A stretch of 12,327 nt of DNA, taken from contig JAIXTZ010000315.1 of NCBI GenBank assembly GCA_027483745.1, positions 1 through 12,327 on the forward strand, written 5' to 3'. Position numbers and translations under genes: made by a program. Shown here piece after piece: positions 7,019 through 12,327 of this stretch. Origin of the DNA: Lysobacteraceae bacterium (GTDB lineage: Bacteria; Pseudomonadota; Gammaproteobacteria; Xanthomonadales; Xanthomonadaceae). Within the stretch, counting starts at the first letter, position 1. The number at the start of each line of letters is the position of its first letter. The notes beneath the pieces were generated by a model. That model made no database searches. It had not been told where the DNA came from and saw only the letters and a list, made by a program, of their open reading frames with translations.

Positions 7019-7738
7019 TCAGGGTCGGAACGGGTCGGGATCGCCGGAGAACAGTCGTCGACTGACCTCGCTCTCGCCGTGCGCCACGCGTTCGAGAAAG
7101 CGGTCGGCGCCGTCAAGCTTCGCGAAGGCGTCGAACCCCCGCTCGAGGAAGCCCTGCAGCTCCGAAAGACCGGCGGCGCGCGCCGGCAGGCGCGACGCGC
7201 GAAGCAGCCGATGCACGCCATGGCGCTGCACGGCCGCATCCAAGCTCCGTCCGACCGAGACGACCAGCGCGATCTGGCGGCGCCGGAGTCGCGGCTGCCC
7301 CGCCTCCCGGTAGGCCTCGCCGTAGCGCGTGGCATCGAGCTTCATCCATCGCCGGCGATCCATGGCACGCACCATGCGCAAGTCGAACGCATGGCTCAGC
7401 ACGTGCAGTTCGATCGCATCGCGGGCCGCACGCAGCATGGTGTCCGGGAGCAGGTGGACCATGATCGGCATGATCCGGTCGACGTCGCGATCGCGGCCGC
7501 TGAAGTCTCGGTCGGCATAGAGGTCGCTCAGGAAGAACCGGGCGGCCGCGTGCATTCGCGGGTCGGCGAGCACGTCCGCGAAGCTCGATTCCAGCCGTTG
7601 CGACTGCCAAGCCCGCAGGACCGCGAGGCGCGGCGACGTGTTTTCACGGCGGTCGGCGTGGAATGCCTCGGAACGCCAGTACAAGCGGCGCGCGATCGCC
7701 GATTTCAGGCGGGCGCGATGGTGGGCGTCGTCGGTCAT
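7019..7738 (-). CDS. Conserved-looking protein of unknown function (FFLSDLY motif)
   Basis: I do not recognise a function. The 239-aa product looks soluble and mostly helical, with no signal peptide or membrane segment. It is rich in Arg (RRR clusters at 128-130 and 152-154). Its most striking stretch is FFLSDLY (68-74), DFSGRDRD (78-85) and PIMVHLLP (91-98), followed by AIELHVLSHAFD (108-119). I associate this pattern with uncharacterised proteobacterial proteins and cannot name the family with certainty. Codon use resembles its neighbours, which supports it being a real gene. The ATG at 7738 is preferred over a TTG at 7852, which would overlap the patatin start. It is divergent from the patatin gene across 113 bases, so a shared control region is possible. 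Confidence 0.75.
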   Translation of the reverse strand: MTDDAHHRARLKSAIARRLYWRSEAFHADRRENTSPRLAVLRAWQSQRLESSFADVLADPRMHAAARFFLSDLYADRDFSGRDRDVDRIMPIMVHLLPDTMLRAARDAIELHVLSHAFDLRMVRAMDRRRWMKLDATRYGEAYREAGQPRLRRRQIALVVSVGRSLDAAVQRHGVHRLLRASRLPARAAGLSELQGFLERGFDAFAKLDGADRFLERVAHGESEVSRRLFSGDPDPFRP

Positions 7739-7816
7739 GGCGGAAGGCGGCCGTGGGGACCCTGATGATGCGGCGGCCGGGACGCACGCGCCAGAACGGC
7801 GGCATGGGTTCGTGAG

Positions 7817-7822
7817 TAGAAT
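7817..7822 (+). promoter_or_regulatory. Candidate -10 box for the patatin-like gene
   Basis: TAGAAT matches the -10 consensus at five of six bases and lies 29 bases ahead of the ATG at 7852. No -35 box stands out. The short leader to the ATG holds no Shine-Dalgarno sequence, so initiation would be on an unstructured or weak leader. Confidence 0.35.
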
Positions 7823-7851
7823 CGAGCGGTATCGGCCGCACCCACGACCCA

Positions 7852-9129
7852 ATGCTCGTCGTCCAACCCGCCAAACCCCGCACGCCCAGCCAGGGCCGCA
7901 TCGGTCTCGCCATCGCCGGCGGCGGCCCTACGGGCGGGATGTACGAGCTTGGCGCCCTGCGCGCCCTCGACCGCGCCATCGAAGGCCTCGATCTGACTCG
8001 ACTCGACTGCTACGTCGGCGTGAGTTCTGGCGCGTTCATCGCCGCCGGGCTGGTGAACCGGCTCAGCACCGAGGAGATGTGCCGCATCTTCCTGACCGGC
8101 GACGCCGACGTGCACTTCCGGCCGGAAATCTTCCTCAAGCCCGCGTTCGGCGAATACCTGCGGCGTGCCGCCAGCGCCCCGGGCCTCCTGCTGAACTGGG
8201 CCCGGGAATCCTTGGCCGACCCAACCAACGCGTCGTTGGGGGAACTGCTCACGCGCATGGGCGGCGTCATCCCCAATGGCCTGTTCGACAACGCGGGCGT
8301 GGAGGGCTTCCTGCGCCACCTGTTCACCACCCAGGGGCGCAGCAACGACTTCCGCGAGCTCGACCGGCCGCTCTACGTGATCGCCGTCGACCTCGACAGC
8401 GGCAAGGCCGTGCGTTTCGGCTCACGGGACTGGGACGACGTGCCGATCTCGCGCGCGGTGCAAGCCAGCGCCGCGCTGCCCGGGCTATACCCGCCGGTCT
8501 GCATCCGCGACCACCATTTCGTCGACGGCGCCCTGCGCCGCACCATGCACGCCTCGGTGGCGCTGGACAAAGGCATCGACCTGCTGCTCGGCGTGAACCC
8601 CTTCGTCCCGTTCAACGCCAGCCGCGGCGGGAAGCGGCCCGCCGGCCTCGACCGACTCGCGGAGGGCGGCCTGCCGGTCGTGCTCTCGCAGACCTTCCGC
8701 ACCCTGCTGCAGTCGCGCGTGCAGGTCGGGCTCGAGAAGTACGCCCGCCAGTACCCGGACACCGACCAGATCGTCATGGAGCCGGACGAGGACGACGGCG
8801 AGATGTTCTTCACCAGCGTCTTCAGCTACGACAACCGCGTGAAGGTCTGCGAGTACGCCTTCCGCGCCACGCTGAAGGACCTGCGCGAGCGCCGGGAGCA
8901 GCTGGCGCCGATGTTCGCCCGCCACGGCTTGCGTCTGCGCGACGAATTCCTCGACGCGCCCAATCCTTCGATCCTGGACGGCGTCGCCCGTCGCCGGCCA
9001 CAGACGGAAACCACCGCTCGGCTCCGACGTTCGCTCGACGACATCGAGGCGATGCTGCAGCGCGACGCGCCCCCCGGAAAACGTGCGTCGAAGCGCCCCC
9101 GGACCACCGCACGCAAAGCCCGTCCGTGA
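7852..9129 (+). CDS. Patatin-like phospholipase / acyl hydrolase
   Basis: Predicted cytosolic Ser-Asp lipid acyl hydrolase, 425 aa. It has the glycine-rich oxyanion loop AGGGPTGGMYELG (22-34), the nucleophile elbow GVSSG (56-60, Ser58), the ASAALPG stretch (205-211) and the DGA motif (225-227, Asp225) that completes the dyad. The usual Arg/Lys of the oxyanion loop is replaced by Thr27, so this is a diverged subfamily. A region of about 100 residues after the catalytic core (about 290-390) and a strongly basic C-terminal tail (about 408-425, with KRASKRPR) are not part of the core fold. There is no signal peptide, so a secreted role is unlikely. The substrate is unknown: phospholipid, triacylglycerol or PHA are all possible. 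The phasin gene follows 81 bases downstream on the same strand. The start lacks a clear Shine-Dalgarno site. Confidence 0.9.
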   Translation: MLVVQPAKPRTPSQGRIGLAIAGGGPTGGMYELGALRALDRAIEGLDLTRLDCYVGVSSGAFIAAGLVNRLSTEEMCRIFLTGDADVHFRPEIFLKPAFGEYLRRAASAPGLLLNWARESLADPTNASLGELLTRMGGVIPNGLFDNAGVEGFLRHLFTTQGRSNDFRELDRPLYVIAVDLDSGKAVRFGSRDWDDVPISRAVQASAALPGLYPPVCIRDHHFVDGALRRTMHASVALDKGIDLLLGVNPFVPFNASRGGKRPAGLDRLAEGGLPVVLSQTFRTLLQSRVQVGLEKYARQYPDTDQIVMEPDEDDGEMFFTSVFSYDNRVKVCEYAFRATLKDLRERREQLAPMFARHGLRLRDEFLDAPNPSILDGVARRRPQTETTARLRRSLDDIEAMLQRDAPPGKRASKRPRTTARKARP

Positions 9130-9181
9130 ACACGGCTCTGGTGTGAATGCTCTAGGCACGCTCCTGAGACTGCGCGCACGC

Positions 9182-9187
9182 TACGCT
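9182..9187 (+). promoter_or_regulatory. Candidate -10 box for the phasin gene
   Basis: TACGCT within GCTACGCT lies 24 bases ahead of the phasin ATG. No -35 box is evident. It has the GCTANNNT shape also seen ahead of other genes in the window. Read-through from the patatin gene is equally possible. Confidence 0.25.
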
Positions 9188-9210
9188 CACCCAAGGTGCA
9201 GGAAAGGCTC

Positions 9211-9834
9211 ATGGCCAAGCTGAAAAAGTCGACCCGCAAGACCCCCTCGGCGGCGGCGTCGCCCGCCGACCTCCAGGCCAAGGCGGAGCAGCTCTCCCGC
9301 GGCTTGGCCGATTCGGCGCAGCAGATCTGGCTGGCCGGCGTCGGGGCCTTCCAGCGCGCTCAGCATGAAGGTTCGAAGCTGTTCGATGCCCTCGTCAAGG
9401 AAGGCTCGACGATCGAGACGGCCACCCGCAAGCTGGCGACCGGCCGCGTCGACGCGGTGCGTGACGCGGTCGAGGAGCGCGTGGGCACCGTGCGCGAGCG
9501 CGCCGTCGACACCTGGGATCGCCTCGAGAAGGTCTTCGAAGAGCGCGTGCAGCGCGCCCTGACCCGCCTCGGCGTGCCGAGCCGAGAAGACCTGCTGGAA
9601 TTGACCGGCCGCGTTGACCAGCTGACGCGGGCGCTGAAGCAGCGCACCGCCGTCCCGGCGACCAAGGCCGCCGCGAAGGCGCCGGCCAAAGGGGTGAAGA
9701 AGGCAGCGGCCAAGCCAGCAAAGAAGGCCGCCAAGCCGGTCAGGAAGGCGAGCACCAAGGCCGTCGCCAAGCCGACGAAGGCCCGCAAGGCGGCCCTCGC
9801 GCCGATCGCGGCACCGGACGCGCCGCTGGGCTGA
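9211..9834 (+). CDS. Phasin (PHA granule-associated protein) with histone-like tail
   Basis: The 207-aa product coats polyhydroxyalkanoate granules in related families. The amphipathic helical phasin core covers about 20-145, with the hallmark IWLAGVGAFQRAQHEGSKLFDALVKEG-type stretch (39-65) and a predicted coiled coil LGVPSREDLLELTGRVDQL (120-138). Residues 147-207 form a low-complexity Lys/Ala/Pro tail with AAKPAKKAAKP-like repeats, as in PhaF of pseudomonads, where the tail binds DNA and helps granule partition. That role here is inference. The ATG at 9211 is chosen over a GTG at 9196 because AGGAAAGG (9200-9207) sits just ahead of it. A strong terminator follows at 9913-9942. No PHA synthase gene is in the window. 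Confidence 0.92.
   Translation: MAKLKKSTRKTPSAAASPADLQAKAEQLSRGLADSAQQIWLAGVGAFQRAQHEGSKLFDALVKEGSTIETATRKLATGRVDAVRDAVEERVGTVRERAVDTWDRLEKVFEERVQRALTRLGVPSREDLLELTGRVDQLTRALKQRTAVPATKAAAKAPAKGVKKAAAKPAKKAAKPVRKASTKAVAKPTKARKAALAPIAAPDAPLG
9649..9831 (+). repeat. Lys/Ala/Pro-rich repeat region of the phasin tail
   Basis: This stretch codes for imperfect tandem KAA, AAKPA and KKAAKP units, with many AAG and GCC codons. It is low-complexity coding sequence like histone H1 tails, not a DNA transposon or array. Its length may vary between strains. Confidence 0.8.
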
Positions 9835-9912
9835 AACCGTTTTGCCCGCGTTCCGCCCGGGCCCTCGGCTCCCTCCCCCGCGGATGGCCTCCGGATCGCG
9901 GGCACCCTGACG

Positions 9913-9942
9913 ACACGACGCCCACGGGCGTCGTGTTTTTTT
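9913..9942 (+). terminator. Strong intrinsic terminator after the phasin gene
   Basis: A perfect 10-bp stem ACACGACGCC / GGCGTCGTGT (9913-9922 and 9927-9936) closes a CACG loop and is followed by seven T (9936-9942). It lies about 80 bases past the phasin stop. The signal is unambiguous on the plus strand and insulates the next gene. Confidence 0.95.
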
Positions 9943-9958
9943 GTGCATCGCAAGACGC

Positions 9959-9964
9959 TACCCT
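9959..9964 (+). promoter_or_regulatory. Candidate -10 box for the Mrr-like membrane protein gene
   Basis: TACCCT within GCTACCCT lies 27 bases ahead of the ATG at 9992 and just after the phasin terminator. No -35 box can be defined apart from the T-run of the terminator. The gene must have its own promoter here if the terminator works. Confidence 0.25.
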
Positions 9965-9991
9965 CTTCCGACACTTCCGGCGTCAGAACCC

Positions 9992-10975
9992 ATGTCCGTT
10001 GCCGTCTCGATCGTCATCGCCGTTGCCGTCGCCATCGCCCTGGTGCTCATCAGCCGCCTTTGGTTCGATCGTGTCCAGAAGCGGGCCCACGCCCAGCGGA
10101 TCGGCATCGAAGTCCTTGACACCCGTCGCTGGCGCGAAGCGCTCGACCTCCTCGTCCAGGCCCTTGCACGAGAGGGATACACACAATCGGCCGAGCTGAC
10201 CGGTCCGGGCGGGATGCCTCTTGCGGAGCGCCACCTCCTCCGTGGCGGCAGCCGAGTCCTGTTGATCTACAAACACGGCACGAGCTACCACATTGGTGCG
10301 ACGGCCCTTCTTGATGCGGAACGCCGACGACAGGAGGCGGAACAGGATGAAGTCATCGTCGCGACGCTGGGCAGCCTTGATCGCGACGCCTTGGCCCAAG
10401 CCGCGCGGATGAAGATCACCTGCTTCGACGGCGCGACGGTGTGGGCAAAGGTCCGCGACGTCCTCGATGCGGCGGCGCGCGACGGCGTGGCCGCGGAAGC
10501 GGAAGCGCTGGTGGAGCGCCCGAGACGCTTGGCCGGCATCGGTACCGCGGTCCTCGGGCTCGCGATCGTGTTCTGGGGCGGGGACCTGAACGAGCTGCCG
10601 ATGGGGTGGATGAGCCGGTCCGACGCGGCGCCGTCCACACTGGCGGAGGCGCCTGCCGCGACACCGACACGTGCGGTGCCGACCGGGCCTGACGAAGCCA
10701 TCGAAGCATCGCCCACGGCATCCGTGGCAACCGCCGAGAGCGACGCGCAACGGCGAGCCAATGCCGCGAAGGCCCTCACCTCGCTTCCGGAAGTCGAGCG
10801 CGCCAGTTGGTCCAGCGCCAGCACGATGGTCGTCGCCCTTCGCCCGCGCGTCAGCATCGACCTGGGTGTCGAGAAAGCCTGCTCCCTGGCGAACCAGCAC
10901 CCGGTGCTTCGCGACGTGCGACTGCAGATGGAAGCCAGCGGCGGCAGCGACGTGCGCTGGCGTCGATGCGCATGA
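9992..10975 (+). CDS. Two-TM protein with Mrr/restriction-endonuclease-like domain
   Basis: Predicted inner-membrane protein, 327 aa. A hydrophobic helix covers 3-22. A soluble domain of about 45-158 follows, with the alpha-beta pattern of Mrr-type PD-(D/E)XK nucleases: a helix REALDLLVQALAREGY, a strand ending in VLLIYKHGTSY (89-99), a second strand VIVATLG and a last helix around WAKVRDVL. A second hydrophobic helix lies at about 180-196, then an Ala/Pro/Thr linker (about 210-255) and a C-terminal domain of about 70 residues that I do not recognise. The core lysine (K94) is kept, but the Q/E two residues earlier is Ile and no aspartate sits in the preceding glycine-rich turn, so nuclease activity is doubtful. 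The start has no good Shine-Dalgarno site; ATG 9992 is chosen because the membrane helix follows directly. Domain call is tentative. Confidence 0.75.
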   Translation: MSVAVSIVIAVAVAIALVLISRLWFDRVQKRAHAQRIGIEVLDTRRWREALDLLVQALAREGYTQSAELTGPGGMPLAERHLLRGGSRVLLIYKHGTSYHIGATALLDAERRRQEAEQDEVIVATLGSLDRDALAQAARMKITCFDGATVWAKVRDVLDAAARDGVAAEAEALVERPRRLAGIGTAVLGLAIVFWGGDLNELPMGWMSRSDAAPSTLAEAPAATPTRAVPTGPDEAIEASPTASVATAESDAQRRANAAKALTSLPEVERASWSSASTMVVALRPRVSIDLGVEKACSLANQHPVLRDVRLQMEASGGSDVRWRRCA

Positions 10976-11004
10976 CATGACGCCAACCCAGGGCGGCGTT
11001 CGAG

Positions 11005-11038
11005 ACGACGAAGGCCCGCTCGCGCGGGCCTTCGTCGT
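11005..11038. terminator. Bidirectional hairpin between convergent genes
   Basis: A perfect 15-bp inverted repeat (11005-11019 and 11024-11038) with a TCGC loop lies between the stop codons of two convergent genes. The arms hold the AAGGCCCGC / GCGGGCCTT core common in high-GC gammaproteobacterial terminators. Only TTA follows on the plus strand and no T-run on the minus strand, so it relies on stem stability and could serve both directions. Confidence 0.8.
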
Positions 11039-11058
11039 TAGGCGCCACGTAAAGCCGA

Positions 11059-12327
11059 CTACCAGTGCACGCCCCGCATCAGCGCGGCGAACGCGATCTG
11101 CTCGTTGGTGGGCTTTTCGCCCTCGCGCATGCCCTTGATGCCCTTCGCCGCCGCCGAGTCAGGGAACAGCTCGTACGCCGTGTTCATGACGATTTCGTAG
11201 GCCTTCGGCGCCACCGCGTTCAGCACCGAGGCGAAAATGCCAAGCCGCGTCGCCACGCGGCTGTTCCGCTCGATCACCGCCTGCACGATGAGGTCGGCAG
11301 CCTCGTCCGGCGTGAGCGTGGGCACCGAGTCGTACATCTTGGTCGGCGCGATCATCGGCGTCTTCACCAGCGGCATGTTGATCGTGGTGAACGCGATGTT
11401 CTTGCCCGACAGCTCGCCCTGTGCGCAGCGGCTGAACGCATCGAGCGCCGCCTTCGACGCCACATAGGCCGAGAAGCGCGGCGAGTTGGCGAGCACGCCG
11501 ATCGACGAGATGTTGATGATGTGGCCGCCACGGCGCTCGATCATCGCCGGCAACACGCCCATGATCAGTCGCAGGCTGCCAAAGTAGTTCAGCTGCATCG
11601 TCCGCTCGAAATCATGGAAGCGGTCGAAGCTGAGTTCGATCGAACGGCGGATGGACCGACCGGCGTTGTTGATCAGGATGTCGACGGGGCCGATCTCCGA
11701 GTGCACCTTCTGGATCAACTCGTCGCAGCTGGCGAGGTCCGTGAGGTCGGCGGTGTAGGCGAAGCACTTGCCGCCCTTCGCCTTGATCTCGTCGCGGGCC
11801 TTGAAGAGCTCCTCCTCGCCGCGCGCCACGATGACGACCTTGGCGCCGGCATCGGCGATCTTGTGGGCAGCAGCGAGGCCGATGCCCGACGAGCCGCCGG
11901 TGATCAGCACGACCTTGTTCTCGACCTTGCCGCGCAGGGAGCGATCGATGAACAGGTCCGGATCGAGGTGGCGTTCCCAGAAGTCCCACAGGCGCCAAGC
12001 GTAGGTGTCGAGCTTTGGCACCGTGATGCCGCTGCCCTTGAGCGCACGCTCGACCTCACGGGTGTCGAAGCGCGTCGGGTAGGTGATGTAGCCGAGCGCC
12101 TCGCGCGGAATCTTGAGGTCCTTCAGCACGGCCTTGGAGAAGCGCTGCACCGGCGGCAGGTTCTTGATGGCGCTGCGGATGTAGCCCGGCACCACGGCGA
12201 ACATGCGCGCATCGATGCGCATGCTCATTTCCGGCGCGTGGGCGGCGCGGGCGAAGGTGTTCATCACCTCGCCGATGCGCTCCGGGTCCGGGTCGACCAG
12301 GTGGAAGCACTTGCCGTCGAGGCCGCG
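11059..12327 (-). CDS. SDR-family protein, C-terminal part of a fatty acyl-CoA reductase-like fusion (partial)
   Basis: The frame is open to the right edge, so the N-terminus lies outside; 422 residues are visible. The first 120 or so look like the end of an extended SDR/NAD-binding domain (GLDGKCFHLVDPDPERIG) plus a linker. From about residue 138 a complete classical SDR domain follows: TGGSSGIG (143-150) for NAD(P)H, NNAG (220-223), the catalytic serine in NISSIG (about 272-277), and Y288 with K292. This two-domain layout is that of bacterial proteins of about 660 aa related to Marinobacter-type fatty acyl-CoA reductases, which make fatty alcohols. Other members are annotated only as SDR oxidoreductases, so the substrate is not certain. 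It converges on the Mrr-like gene across a shared hairpin. The ATG/GTG codons near 12260 should not be taken as the start. Confidence 0.85.
   Translation of the reverse strand, partial: RGLDGKCFHLVDPDPERIGEVMNTFARAAHAPEMSMRIDARMFAVVPGYIRSAIKNLPPVQRFSKAVLKDLKIPREALGYITYPTRFDTREVERALKGSGITVPKLDTYAWRLWDFWERHLDPDLFIDRSLRGKVENKVVLITGGSSGIGLAAAHKIADAGAKVVIVARGEEELFKARDEIKAKGGKCFAYTADLTDLASCDELIQKVHSEIGPVDILINNAGRSIRRSIELSFDRFHDFERTMQLNYFGSLRLIMGVLPAMIERRGGHIINISSIGVLANSPRFSAYVASKAALDAFSRCAQGELSGKNIAFTTINMPLVKTPMIAPTKMYDSVPTLTPDEAADLIVQAVIERNSRVATRLGIFASVLNAVAPKAYEIVMNTAYELFPDSAAAKGIKGMREGEKPTNEQIAFAALMRGVHW

Noticed and set aside
7638..9146. Open frame of 502 codons on the plus strand in another frame of the patatin gene
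   Set aside because: The product is rich in Arg, Pro and Ala, while the overlapping frame from 7852 has a complete patatin catalytic set.
9856..9903. CCCGCG / CGCGGG inverted repeat upstream of the phasin terminator
   Set aside because: Six-bp GC-only arms with a 14-base loop are expected by chance in this composition.
9983..10978. Open frame of 331 codons antisense to the Mrr-like gene
   Set aside because: It spans a coding gene with two membrane helices and a structured domain; the antisense product is Arg/His/Gly-rich without motifs.

Overview
The window is GC-rich, densely coded chromosomal DNA, most likely from a gammaproteobacterium of the Xanthomonadaceae (Lysobacteraceae) group. Three things point that way: the serC-pheA-hisC-aroA-cmk gene order, the phasin-type proteins, and short upstream sequences with weak or absent -35 boxes close to start codons. 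The genus cannot be told from the sequence. There is no sign of an insertion sequence, prophage, CRISPR array, tRNA or rRNA. No stretch above 300 bases lacks a gene; the longest are the 168 bases at the left edge and the 157 bases at 9835-9991.

Left part (1-5760, minus strand): a tight biosynthetic operon read right to left, serC, pheA, hisC, aroA, cmk. Gaps run from a 4-base ATGA overlap to 13 bases, so co-transcription and translational coupling are very likely. The operon joins serine/PLP synthesis (SerC), the shikimate step to EPSP (AroA), phenylalanine synthesis (PheA plus an aminotransferase of the HisC family) and pyrimidine nucleotide supply (Cmk). It starts from a candidate promoter at 5668-5695 overlapped by an inverted repeat, and seems to end at a hairpin at 82-108. 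It resembles the pseudomonad aromatic supra-operon, but no tyrA lies between hisC and aroA.

Middle part (5761-9834): a membrane-anchored protein with two FHA-like domains (minus) is divergent from a small polyhydroxyalkanoate-system protein (plus). Next come an unrecognised conserved-looking protein (minus), a patatin-like lipid hydrolase (plus, divergent from it) and a phasin with a long Lys/Ala/Pro tail (plus). Three of these five genes have a plausible tie to the surface of PHA or lipid granules, which makes this the most interesting block.

Right part (9835-12327): after a textbook intrinsic terminator there is a two-transmembrane protein whose cytosolic part resembles an Mrr-type nuclease fold with its catalytic residues apparently lost. 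A 15-bp perfect hairpin then separates it from a convergent gene running off the right edge. That gene is the C-terminal part of a two-domain SDR protein like bacterial fatty acyl-CoA reductases, another possible lipid link. Long open frames antisense to the real genes are high-GC artefacts.
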